64,000 bases of DNA from the NCBI RefSeq assembly GCF_014205225.1, contig NZ_JACHNB010000001.1, positions 9,963,501 through 10,027,500 of the forward strand, read 5' to 3'. The notes beneath the pieces are model-generated. The model was not told the DNA's origin and did not search any database. It saw only the letters and a program-made list of their open reading frames with translations. The DNA is from Actinoplanes octamycinicus. GTDB taxonomy: Bacteria > Actinomycetota > Actinomycetes > Mycobacteriales > Micromonosporaceae. This document shows positions 43,273 through 50,854 of the stretch, piece by piece. Numbering within the stretch: position 1 is the first letter of the stretch; every line of letters starts with the position of its first letter. The translations under genes were made by a program, and so were the position numbers.

Positions 43273-43596
43273 CTCCGGCAGGGCGGATATCGCTTTGGCG
43301 TAAATCGCCATCTGCTTGGCGTTGGGCACCACACCGTAGACCCGCAGCTGGTCCTGGAGGGCTTGTTTGACCTGGTCCTCGGACTGACCGCGGTGGGTCG
43401 TGGCGACCCGGTTGACGACGTAGTCGACCCGGAGCTGCGCCTGCCAGCCAGCTGCGCGCTGGCCGCCGGATCTGCCGAGGCTGCTGATTGAGGCGAGGGG
43501 TTCCATGCCCCGGTTATCGGTCGCACAGGTAGCTGTCTTGAAGATATGCGGACCCTGTGCACCACGATGGCAACCGGGGCACACCACTGCGGACAT
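43258..43596 (-). CDS. Hypothetical protein coupled to the symporter subunit
   Basis: 112 residues, not recognised. The ATG at 43596 shares a base with the stop of the small membrane gene (TGATG), supporting coupling, and gives an N-terminus with CPGCHRG and a second Cys pair, perhaps a partial zinc ribbon. A second ATG at 43506 would yield an 83-residue form starting MEPLASISSLGRSGG. The C-terminal part QLRVDYVVNRVATTHRGQSEDQVKQALQDQLRVYGVVPN looks helical and folded. It overlaps the glucose-dehydrogenase-like gene end by 15 bases. Confidence 0.55.
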   Translation of the reverse strand: MSAVVCPGCHRGAQGPHIFKTATCATDNRGMEPLASISSLGRSGGQRAAGWQAQLRVDYVVNRVATTHRGQSEDQVKQALQDQLRVYGVVPNAKQMAIYAKAISALPELPPR

Positions 43597-43862
43597 CAGG
43601 CCGGCGGGGCGTCCGTTCCGCCGGGCTGCTCCTCGGGCTGCTCGGCGACCGGTTTCGGCGGGTTCAGCCGCAGCCAGAGCAGCATCAGCCCGCCCAGGGC
43701 GAGCATCGCCAGCCCCATCCACAGGTTGATCCGCACACCCTGCGCCTTGTCGATCTCCTCCGGGCTGTCGAAGAGCCCGATCACCGTGACGATCACTCCG
43801 TAGACGACGAACATGCCGCCGATGACCGCGCGTACGTCGAAGAGCCGGGACTTGTCAGGCAT
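43596..43862 (-). CDS. Small two-helix membrane protein, symporter partner
   Basis: 88 residues with two membrane segments (10-30 and 47-65) and a Pro/Glu tail. Sequence: FDVRAVIGGMFVVYGVIVTVIGLF then INLWMGLAMLALGGLMLLWL. Such proteins sit directly after sodium:solute symporter genes in many actinomycetes. The ATG at 43862 lies 7 bp after the symporter stop, with GAGGT just upstream, so they are co-translated. Role inferred as an accessory subunit. Confidence 0.8.
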   Translation of the reverse strand: MPDKSRLFDVRAVIGGMFVVYGVIVTVIGLFDSPEEIDKAQGVRINLWMGLAMLALGGLMLLWLRLNPPKPVAEQPEEQPGGTDAPPA

Positions 43863-43869
43863 GTCAACC

Positions 43870-45525
43870 TCACCAGAAGGGGACGTAGAGGAGGGCGGCC
43901 AGGATCAGCGCGACGGTGCCGAGCACCACCGGGTTGCGCCACCAGACCTTCTCGCCGGTGATCACCACGTCGGCGCCGGTGCTCGGGCCGGCCAGGCCGT
44001 AGACCAGGCCGCGCAGCTCGTTCTCCGGCTTGCTCGGGGTGAACGGGGTGACGATCCCGGCCACCACCACGGCCACCACGAACGCGGCGCCGGCACCCCA
44101 GAAGCTCTCCTCCAGGTCGGAGTTGAACTTGAGTGTCTCGGTCAGGTGCAGGACGTAGAGCGTGAGCGAGGCGAGGAAGCCGAGCAGCAGCGACCAGAAG
44201 CCGGCCCAGGCGGACATCCGCTTCCAGAACATGCCGACGATGAAGGTGGCGAACAGCGGCGCGTTGAACAGCGAGAACAGCGCCTGGATGTAGTTCATGA
44301 TGTTGTTGAAGTCGGCCGCGATGAACGCGGTGCCGATCCCGATCAGCACGCCGACGATCGTGGCGATCCGGCCGACCCGCAAGTAGTACCCGTCCGGGCG
44401 GTCCTTGCGGATGTAGGACTGCCAGATGTCGTAGGTGAAGACGGTGTTGAAGCCGCTCACGTTGGCCGCCATGCCGGCCATGAACGAGGCGACCAGACCG
44501 GTCACCGCCACCCCGAGCACGCCGTTCGGCAGCAGGTCGCGCATCAGCAGCGGGATCGCGTAGTCGTACTTCAGGGCACCCTCGTCGGCGCCCAGCCCCT
44601 GCACGGTGACCAGGGCGATCAGGCCGGGGATCACGGTGACCACCGGGATCAGCAGCTTCGGAAAGGCGCCGATGATCGGCGTACGCCGGGCCGCGTTCAT
44701 GTCCTTGGCACTCAGCGCCCGCTGCACCTCGGCGAAGTTGGTGGTCCAGTACCCGAAGGACAGCACGAAGCCGAGACCGAAGACGATGCCGATCCAGCTG
44801 GCGCCGAGCGGGTTGTCGGTGCTGCCGGTGTTCGAGAAGGTGTGCAGCGCGGCGTCACCCAGTTCGCTGCTCTGCACCTTGTCCACCAGCCCGTTCCAGC
44901 CGCCGACCTTGACCAGGCCGATGATGGTGATCGGGAGCAGCCCGGCGAGGATCACGAAGAACTGCAGCACCTCGTTGTAGATCGCCGAGGAGAGCCCGCC
45001 GAGGGTGATGTAGCCGAGCACGATCGCGGCGCCGATCACGATGGAGAGCCAGAGCGGCCAGCCGAGCAGGGCCTGCAGGATCAGTGCCAGGGCGTAGAGG
45101 TTGACGCCGGCGATCAGCACCTGGGCCACCGCGAAACTGACCGCGTTGAACAGGTGGGTCGGCCGGTTGAACCGCAGCCGCAGGAACTCCGGGACGCTGC
45201 GCACCTTGGAGCCGTAGTAGAAGGGCATCATCACGATGCCGAGGAAGACCATCGCCGGGACCGCGCCGACCCAGTAGTAGTGCAGGGTCATCATGCCGTA
45301 CTGGGCGCCGTTGGCAGCCATCCCGATGATCTCGAGGGCGCCCAGGTTCGCCGAGATGAAGGCGAGACCGGTCACCCAGGCCGGCATCGACCGGCCGGAG
45401 AGGAAGAAGTCGGCGCTGTTGCGGATCGCCCGCCGGGCCGCGAAGCCGACGCCAAGAACAGTGACGAAGTAGATCGCCAGAATCAGATAGTCGACGAAAT
45501 CCACGTCGAGCCGGAGACCGCTCAC
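43870..45525 (-). CDS. Sodium:solute symporter (SSS family, SglT-like)
   Basis: 551 residues with about fourteen membrane helices. SSS signatures: DYLILAIYFVTVLGVGFAARR, NSADFFLSGRSMPAWVTGLAFISANLGALEIIGMAANGAQYG, GGLSSAIYNEVLQFFVILAG and FGYWTTNFAEVQRALSAKDMNAARRTPIIGAFPKL. The solute is probably a sugar or related polyol by similarity to SglT-type members; not proven. Start choice: a GTG at 45525 has GGGAGG exactly 7 nt upstream, whereas the ATG at 45540 overlaps that ribosome site, so the GTG is preferred. Confidence 0.93.
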   Translation of the reverse strand: MSGLRLDVDFVDYLILAIYFVTVLGVGFAARRAIRNSADFFLSGRSMPAWVTGLAFISANLGALEIIGMAANGAQYGMMTLHYYWVGAVPAMVFLGIVMMPFYYGSKVRSVPEFLRLRFNRPTHLFNAVSFAVAQVLIAGVNLYALALILQALLGWPLWLSIVIGAAIVLGYITLGGLSSAIYNEVLQFFVILAGLLPITIIGLVKVGGWNGLVDKVQSSELGDAALHTFSNTGSTDNPLGASWIGIVFGLGFVLSFGYWTTNFAEVQRALSAKDMNAARRTPIIGAFPKLLIPVVTVIPGLIALVTVQGLGADEGALKYDYAIPLLMRDLLPNGVLGVAVTGLVASFMAGMAANVSGFNTVFTYDIWQSYIRKDRPDGYYLRVGRIATIVGVLIGIGTAFIAADFNNIMNYIQALFSLFNAPLFATFIVGMFWKRMSAWAGFWSLLLGFLASLTLYVLHLTETLKFNSDLEESFWGAGAAFVVAVVVAGIVTPFTPSKPENELRGLVYGLAGPSTGADVVITGEKVWWRNPVVLGTVALILAALLYVPFW

Positions 45526-45572
45526 GGGCCCACCTCCCATGTCGGCCCGGGACTACCCGAATCGAAGATCTT

Positions 45573-46217
45573 TCACACTCGCTGGGTGAGCAGCGTCTCC
45601 AGTCCGTCGAGGATGCGCTCCAGCCCGAAGGAAAAGGCCTGGTCCTGTCCACCCTGGGCGGCCATGTCGGCGAGCGCCGCGGTGACCGCCGGGAAGCGGG
45701 CGGCATGCTCGGTCAGCGCGGTGATCATGCTGGACTCGTCGGGCTGCACGGCGAGCGCCCGAGCCTGCCCGGCGAGGACCGCGACGGTGTCCATCCGCTC
45801 GGCTCCGGTCAGCCCGGCCGGCAGCGCGGCCAGGGCCACCTCCATCCAGCCGATCTCGTGGGGGCCGACCGGACGCTTCCCGGTCGACGCCTCCAGCGCC
45901 CAGGGGTGAGCGACGAACACCGACAGCAGGCGATCAGCCCAGACGGTCAGCGCGTCGCGCCAGCCCTCCGAGGGCAGCACCGGAGGGGCACCCATCGCCC
46001 GCTCCAGCATCACCGCGACCAGTTCCGTTTTGCCGGGTAGATACCGATATAAGGCCATCTTGGTGTATCCGAGATCGGTGGCCACCCGCTGCATCGACAC
46101 CGCGGCCAGCCCCTCAGCGTCGGCCACCGCGATCGCCGCGTCCGCGATCGCCTCCAAGGTCAGCGCCGGCTTGGGCCCACGCCGGCCACCGGCTCGCTCC
46201 TGCCAGAGGAAATCCAT
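45573..46217 (-). CDS. TetR-family repressor
   Basis: 214 residues. The N-terminal helix-turn-helix is around 20-60: ALTLEAIADAAIAVADAEGLAAVSMQRVATDLGYTKMALYRYLPGKTELVAVM. The C-terminal part (75-205) resembles the TetR_C ligand domain of drug-type repressors (WRDALTVWADRLLSVFVAHPWALEAST). Divergent from the FAD monooxygenase gene, with two similar 19-bp inverted repeats between them, the usual arrangement for a repressor that controls both genes. The ATG at 46217 follows GGGGAGGG. Confidence 0.93.
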   Translation of the reverse strand: MDFLWQERAGGRRGPKPALTLEAIADAAIAVADAEGLAAVSMQRVATDLGYTKMALYRYLPGKTELVAVMLERAMGAPPVLPSEGWRDALTVWADRLLSVFVAHPWALEASTGKRPVGPHEIGWMEVALAALPAGLTGAERMDTVAVLAGQARALAVQPDESSMITALTEHAARFPAVTAALADMAAQGGQDQAFSFGLERILDGLETLLTQRV

Positions 46218-46234
46218 CTTGCCCTCCCCTCGAA

Positions 46235-46278
46235 CTGCGTCTACCGTACACAGAAATAACTGAGTCCGATGGACACAG
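46235..46278. promoter_or_regulatory. Two-site TetR operator
   Basis: CTGCGTCTACCGTACACAG (46235-46253) and CTGAGTCCGATGGACACAG (46260-46278) share the pattern CTGnGTC-n8-ACACAG and are 25 bp apart, both with dyad symmetry. They lie between the divergent TetR and monooxygenase starts. Confidence 0.65.
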
Positions 46279-46297
46279 TTTCACGGAGGGAACCACC

Positions 46298-47461
46298 ATG
46301 GACGTCCTGATCTCCGGCGCGAGCATCGCCGGCCCCGCCCTCGCCCACTGGCTGGCCCGCGCCGGCCACCGCCCGACGATCGTCGAGGTCGCCCCGCGGC
46401 TGCGCACCGGCGGCCAAGCCGTCGACTTCCGCGGCGACCTGCACATGGGCATCCTCGACAAGATGGGCGTGCTACCCGCGCTGCGCGAGGTGCAGACCCA
46501 CGGCAAGGCGATGCGGTTCGTCGACGAGCACGGCGAGCGGCAGATGGAGTGGCCGGCCGAGATGGCCGGCGGCGACCTGGAGGTGTTCCGCGGCGACCTG
46601 GCCCGGATCCTCTGCGACGCGTCCGACAGCACCGAGTACCTGTTCGGCGACCGGATCGCCGCGATGGACGAGACCCCGGACGGCGTCGACGTCACCTTCG
46701 CCTCCGGCCGGCAGCGCACCTTCGACCTGGTGGTCGGCGCCGACGGGGTGCACTCCGGGGTGCGCCGGCTGGCCTTCGGGCCGGACGAGCAGTTCGTCAA
46801 GCACCTCGGCTACTACGTCGCCACCTGGGCCATCCCGAACGAGTGGGGGCTCACCCCGGACCACCGCTGGCACAGCGCACCCGGCCGGATGATCGGGGTC
46901 AGCGGCAACCACCGCGATCCGGGCGCGGCCGACGTGCTGGCGATGTTCGCCTCCCCGCGGCTGCGCTACGACCGCCACGACCCGGAGGCGCAGAAGGCGA
47001 TCCTGCGCGACCGGCTCGGCGGGATGGGCTGGCTCGCGCCGCGCTTCCTGGCCGAGCTGGACGAGGTCGACGACCTCTATTTCGACCAGATCTGCCGGGT
47101 CGACGCCCCAGAGTGGTCCCGCGGCCGGATCGCCCTGCTCGGCGACGCGGCCTGCGGCGCCACCATCGGCGGCCAGGGCACCGGCACCGCGGTGGTCTGC
47201 GCCTACGTGCTGGCCGGCGAGCTGGCCGCGGCCGGCGGCGACCACCGCGTCGCCTTCCCGAGCTACGTGCAGCGGATCGCCAAGTTCGCCCGCGGCACCC
47301 AGAAGGGCGGCGACACCACGGGCCGGTTCATGGCCCCGAAGACCGACCGGGGCATCCGGATGCGCAACTACCTCAACAACCAGAAGTGGTTTCTCAATCT
47401 CACCTTCAAGATCGCCTCGGGCCGCAGCACCAACCTGCGGCTCCCCGACTACCCGGTTTGA
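46298..47461 (+). CDS. FAD-dependent monooxygenase (PHBH/TetX type)
   Basis: 387 residues, class A flavoprotein hydroxylase. FAD-binding GxGxxG variant: MDVLISGASIAGPALAHWLARAG; the DG motif is LVVGADGVHSGVRRLAFG; the GD motif is GRIALLGDAACGATIGGQGTGTAVVCAYVL. These enzymes hydroxylate aromatic or antibiotic substrates using NAD(P)H and O2. The GGAGGG site lies 7 nt before the ATG. The TetR operator pair upstream suggests induction by the substrate, perhaps a drug or aromatic compound. A large palindrome follows the stop. Confidence 0.93.
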   Translation: MDVLISGASIAGPALAHWLARAGHRPTIVEVAPRLRTGGQAVDFRGDLHMGILDKMGVLPALREVQTHGKAMRFVDEHGERQMEWPAEMAGGDLEVFRGDLARILCDASDSTEYLFGDRIAAMDETPDGVDVTFASGRQRTFDLVVGADGVHSGVRRLAFGPDEQFVKHLGYYVATWAIPNEWGLTPDHRWHSAPGRMIGVSGNHRDPGAADVLAMFASPRLRYDRHDPEAQKAILRDRLGGMGWLAPRFLAELDEVDDLYFDQICRVDAPEWSRGRIALLGDAACGATIGGQGTGTAVVCAYVLAGELAAAGGDHRVAFPSYVQRIAKFARGTQKGGDTTGRFMAPKTDRGIRMRNYLNNQKWFLNLTFKIASGRSTNLRLPDYPV

Positions 47462-47487
47462 GGACAGGACCGCTTTCCGGTACGCCG

Positions 47488-47632
47488 CAAGGCCCGCCGT
47501 GGTCCGGACCGCGGCGCGCGCCCACTCCCGGCTGGGTGTCAGGGGTGTCTCAACGGCGTTGAGACACCCCTGACACCCAGCCCACAACCGCGAGGCGCGT
47601 TGCGGTCCGGACCACGGCGCGCCTCGCGGTCT
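47488..47632. terminator. Very large palindrome between convergent genes (element B)
   Basis: The core 47530-47582 is a perfect 24-bp inverted repeat with a 5-nt loop (arms begin GGCTGGGTGTCAGGGGTGTC). Outside it, GCCGTGGTCCGGACCGC on the left pairs with GCGGTCCGGACCACGGC on the right, so about 145 bp could form one long hairpin or cruciform. It lies between the monooxygenase stop (47461) and the HAD phosphatase stop (47642) and would terminate both. Blocks GCGCCTCGCGGT, GGCTGGG and GAGACACCC are shared with element A at 22196-22292. Confidence 0.8.
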
Positions 47633-47641
47633 GACGGACTG

Positions 47642-48298
47642 TCAGCGCAGGGCGGCGACCGCCTCCGGGGTCACCTCGGTGACCGCCTCGACCACCAGCG
47701 ACGCCTGGGCGAGCGCGTCCGGGGCGGCCGGATAGACACCGTGCGGGACGGCGATCACCGCGAGACCGGCCGCCCCGGCCGCGCGCAGGCCGTTGCTGGA
47801 GTCCTCGACCGCGGCGCACACCTGCGGGGTCAGGCCCAGCTTGGCGACCGCGGTCAGGTAGACGTCCGGCGCCGGCTTGCCCCGGGCCACCTCCTCGGTG
47901 GAGAGCGTCACCTCGAACTCGCCGGTCAGCCCGGCAGTCGCCAGCACCTGGTCGATCAGGACCCGGGCGGACGAGCTGGCCAGCGCGAGACGGTACCGCT
48001 CGCCGAGCGCCCGGACCGTCTCCACCGCGCCCGGGATCAGCGGCAGCGACTCCCGGTACCGCCCGGCCATCCGGGTCAGCACGTCCTCGGCGACCCGCGC
48101 CGGCGGCAGCGGGACGCCGACCTCCTCGGCCAGGTGGGTGGACCACTCGACGGTGCTCATCCCCATCATCCGGTCCTGGCTGTCCGGCAGGAACTCGCGG
48201 CCGTGCTCGGCCACGTAGGCCCGGCGGACCTCCTCCCACACCTCCTCGGTGTCGATGATCACGCCGTCCAGGTCGAAGACGACCGCCTCGATGCTCAC
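47642..48298 (-). CDS. HAD-superfamily phosphatase (beta-phosphoglucomutase-like)
   Basis: 218 residues. Motif I VVFDLDGVIIDTEEVWEE (nucleophile Asp and acid Asp), motif II LASSSARVLIDQVL, Lys in RGKPAPDVYLTAVAKLG, and motif III/IV VEDSSNGLRAAGAAGLAVIAVPHG. The cap helices between 15 and 85 place it in the subfamily of phosphoglycolate phosphatase and beta-phosphoglucomutase; the substrate is probably a sugar phosphate but is not resolved. The GTG at 48298 has GGAGG 4 nt upstream; the longer frame upstream starts with unconserved residues. Confidence 0.92.
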   Translation of the reverse strand: MSIEAVVFDLDGVIIDTEEVWEEVRRAYVAEHGREFLPDSQDRMMGMSTVEWSTHLAEEVGVPLPPARVAEDVLTRMAGRYRESLPLIPGAVETVRALGERYRLALASSSARVLIDQVLATAGLTGEFEVTLSTEEVARGKPAPDVYLTAVAKLGLTPQVCAAVEDSSNGLRAAGAAGLAVIAVPHGVYPAAPDALAQASLVVEAVTEVTPEAVAALR

Positions 48299-48479
48299 CG
48301 TGCCTCCGCCGCGGGGATGTCCGGCCGGCTGATGGTCGAGATGTGGAGCCCCAGGTTCATCACGGGACAAAACACTACCTTCAAACCCTATTTGTACGGA
48401 CGGTGACGGCCGCTGAGATGATCACGATCCACCGGTCGGGCGAGTTGCCAGTCGGTTGCCGGCCGGTAGCGTGCGGCGC

Positions 48480-49757
48480 ATGCCCGTGCCGCCCCACCGC
48501 CCCTCGTCACCGTCCGTGAGCGTCGTGATCCCCGCCGGAACGGCCGCCCTGCCGGTCCTGCTCGCCGCGCTGCCCGCCACGGCCGAGGTGATCGTGGTGG
48601 CCGCCCGGGACGACGACACCACCGCGGCCGCGGTGCCGCCCGCCGTCCGGGTGGTCCGGCAGACCCGCGACGGCGTCGGCAACGCGCTGGCCTGCGGTGT
48701 CGCCGAGAGCACCGGCGACGTCGTGGTCACCCTGGCCGGCGACGGCTCGTGCGACCCGGCCGAGATCCCCCGGCTCCTGCAGGCGCTGCGCGACGGCGCC
48801 GACGTGGCGCAGGGCTCGCGGTTCCGCGACGGCGGGCGCGACCTGTCCGGCGGCCGGTTCGCCCGGATCGGGGCACGCGTGCTGCTCTGGCTGATGGCGG
48901 TGCTATTCGGCTGCCGGCGTACCGACCCGGGCTTCGGGTTCCGGGCGTTCTGGCGGGACGTGGCCGGCTCGGTCGGGCTGCCCCGGGTGTCCGGGATCGA
49001 CCCGGTGCGCGGCGACGGCGCCGAGATCGAGCCGCTGCTGACCGTGCGGGCCGCGGCGAACGGGCTGTTCGTGACCGAGGTGCCGGCGGTGGCGTACCCG
49101 CGGACCACGCCGGCGACCCGGCCGGGGGTGCTGCCGGCGGTGTGGGCGCTGGCCGGGGAGCATGTCGACCGGCGGCGGGCGGCGCGCGGAGGCGAGGCGG
49201 AGAGCATCGTGGTGCTGACCGGGCGGACGGCTCCCGCGGCTTCGGCGGCTTCGGCGGCTGTGCCCGGGGTGCTCGGACGGACCGGGACCGACACCCGGCT
49301 GATCAACGCGGGTGGGCTGGGCGGCGGCGCGGACCGGAGGCCGGCCGGGGACGAGCCCGGGGCCCGGTGGCCGGCGACCAACCCGCGGGGCGGGCGCCTG
49401 CCGGAGCCCGGGGTGGACCGGCGGCAGGGTCCGCGGCGGGCCGGCGGCTCCGCCTCCGGGCTGTCGTTCGGCTCGCCGGGTATTTCGGGCGGGCGGGTGG
49501 TCGGCTCGGCGGGTGCTTCGGGCGGGTTGTCGTTCGGCTCGGCGGGCGCTTCCAACGGGCAGGCGGGCGGCGACGGTGCCACGGCGCGACGGCCGTGGCG
49601 GGACAACGCGGGCGGGGCGGCGGCTCGCGAGGTGGGCGCCGGGCGACGGCGGATGCAGGGGCGGCCCAACCTTCGCGTGATCAATGGCGAGGGGGGCGGG
49701 GGCGGTGGGCGTACCGGGAAACTGCGGGCCGTGCCGCGGCCGGACCTGAACGAATAA
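48480..49757 (+). CDS. Family 2 glycosyltransferase with long disordered tail
   Basis: 425 residues. Residues 10-215 are a GT-A fold of the dolichol-phosphate-sugar-synthase type: VSVVIPAGTAALPVLLAALPATAEVIVVAARDDD, VRQTRDGVGNALACGVAESTGDVVVTLAGDGSCDPAEIP, GSRFRDGG, RTDPGFGFRAFWRDV and GDGAEIEPLLTVRAAANGLFVTEVPAVAYPR. The usual metal-binding DxD reads GDGS. From about 260 onward the protein is Gly/Ala/Arg-rich and includes tandem repeats of GSAGASGGLSF type encoded by 33-bp repeats. No membrane helix is seen. Acceptor unknown. Confidence 0.85.
   Translation: MPVPPHRPSSPSVSVVIPAGTAALPVLLAALPATAEVIVVAARDDDTTAAAVPPAVRVVRQTRDGVGNALACGVAESTGDVVVTLAGDGSCDPAEIPRLLQALRDGADVAQGSRFRDGGRDLSGGRFARIGARVLLWLMAVLFGCRRTDPGFGFRAFWRDVAGSVGLPRVSGIDPVRGDGAEIEPLLTVRAAANGLFVTEVPAVAYPRTTPATRPGVLPAVWALAGEHVDRRRAARGGEAESIVVLTGRTAPAASAASAAVPGVLGRTGTDTRLINAGGLGGGADRRPAGDEPGARWPATNPRGGRLPEPGVDRRQGPRRAGGSASGLSFGSPGISGGRVVGSAGASGGLSFGSAGASNGQAGGDGATARRPWRDNAGGAAAREVGAGRRRMQGRPNLRVINGEGGGGGGRTGKLRAVPRPDLNE
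49468..49566 (+). repeat. 33-bp coding tandem repeat, three copies
   Basis: Units start at 49468, 49501 and 49534 with TCGGCTCG(C/G)CGGG followed by a Phe/Ala-Ser-Gly-Gly stretch. They keep the frame and encode the variable tail of the GT2 protein. Confidence 0.75.
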
Positions 49758-49762
49758 GCGAC

Positions 49763-49796
49763 GAAGCACCGCCCGGACCGTGCCGGGCGGCGCTTC
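49763..49796. terminator. Bidirectional hairpin terminator
   Basis: 14-bp stem GAAGCACCGCCCGG / CCGGGCGGCGCTTC (one mismatch), 6-nt loop, directly after the GT2 stop and facing the convergent FGD gene. On the plus strand a short T-run (GGGGTTTTCGGG) follows. Confidence 0.75.
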
Positions 49797-49839
49797 GCGG
49801 AATTCTGCTGGGGTTTTCGGGCCCCCCGGGTTCAGTAGC

Positions 49840-50844
49840 TTACGCCTGGGCTCGGTTGCGGAGGCGGGGCAGGATCTCGGTCGAGTAGAGGCGCAGGAAG
49901 CGTTCCTGGTCCGGGCCCGGGGCGTGGAAGACCAGGTGCTTGAAGCCCATGTCCAGGTACTCGGTGACCTTGGCGGCGTGCTCGTCCGGGTCGGAGGAGA
50001 CGATCCAGCGGGTGGCGGTCCGCTCGACCGGCAGGGCGTCGGCCAGGCGCTGCATCTCGACCGGGTCCTCGACGCCGGTCTTCTCCTCCGGGGAGAGCGC
50101 GAGCGCGCCCCAGTAGTGGGTGTCGTTGCGGGCGCGGTCCAGGTCGTCGTCGAAGGAGACCTTGACCTCGATCATCAGGTCCAGGTCGTCGAGCTTCTTG
50201 CCACCTTTCTCGGCGCCCTCCTTGACCGCCGGCAGCAGCGTGTCGGTGTAGAGCCCGTGGCCCTTGCCGCTGGTGGTGATGAAGCCGTCGGCGATCCGGC
50301 CGGCCAGCCGGGTCGCGGCCGGGCCGGACGCGCCGATGTAGATCGGCACCGGCTGGTCCGGCTTGTCGTAGATGGTGGCGTTCTCCGTTCGGTAGAACTG
50401 CCCCTCGTAGGTCACCCGGTCCTCGGCCCACAGCTTCTGGATCAGCAGGACCGCCTCCTTGAGCCGGGCGAACCGCTCCTTGCCGTCCGGCCACCGGGTG
50501 CCGAGCAGCACCTCGTTGAGCGACTCGCCGGAGCCGACGCCGAGGATGGCGCGGCCCGGCGCGAGGCAGCCCAGAGTGGCGAAGGCCTGCGCGACCACGG
50601 CCGGGTGGTAGCGGAAGGTCGGGGTCAGCACGCTGGTGCCGACCAGGACCTTCTCGGTACGCGCGGCGAGCGCCCCGAGCCAGGGCAGCGCGGCCGGGGC
50701 GTGCCCGCCGTCGTGCCGCCACGGCTGCAGGTGATCGCTGACGAAGACCGAGTCGAAGCCCAGCTCCTCGGCGAGAATGCCGTATCTGAGCAGTTCAGCC
50801 GGAGCGAACTGCTCCGCCGACGCCTTGTACCCGAACCGAATCAT
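49840..50844 (-). CDS. fgd: F420-dependent glucose-6-phosphate dehydrogenase
   Basis: 334-residue luciferase-like flavin/F420 enzyme that oxidises glucose-6-phosphate to 6-phosphogluconolactone and reduces coenzyme F420. It matches mycobacterial FGD1 in many stretches: GYKASAEQFAP at the N-terminus, SDHLQPWRHDGGHAP with the active-site His38 (FGD1 His40), GTSVLTPTFRYHPAVVAQAFATLGCL, GVGSGESLNEV, KERFARLKEAV, TTSGKGHGLYT, ALPVERTATRWIVSSDPDEH and LVFHAPGPDQERFL. This supplies F420H2 for other LLM-type reductases, such as that at 54974. It begins 10 bp after the sigma-glucanase gene ends, on the same strand. Confidence 0.96.
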   Translation of the reverse strand: MIRFGYKASAEQFAPAELLRYGILAEELGFDSVFVSDHLQPWRHDGGHAPAALPWLGALAARTEKVLVGTSVLTPTFRYHPAVVAQAFATLGCLAPGRAILGVGSGESLNEVLLGTRWPDGKERFARLKEAVLLIQKLWAEDRVTYEGQFYRTENATIYDKPDQPVPIYIGASGPAATRLAGRIADGFITTSGKGHGLYTDTLLPAVKEGAEKGGKKLDDLDLMIEVKVSFDDDLDRARNDTHYWGALALSPEEKTGVEDPVEMQRLADALPVERTATRWIVSSDPDEHAAKVTEYLDMGFKHLVFHAPGPDQERFLRLYSTEILPRLRNRAQA

Positions 50845-50854
50845 GAAACCGAGC

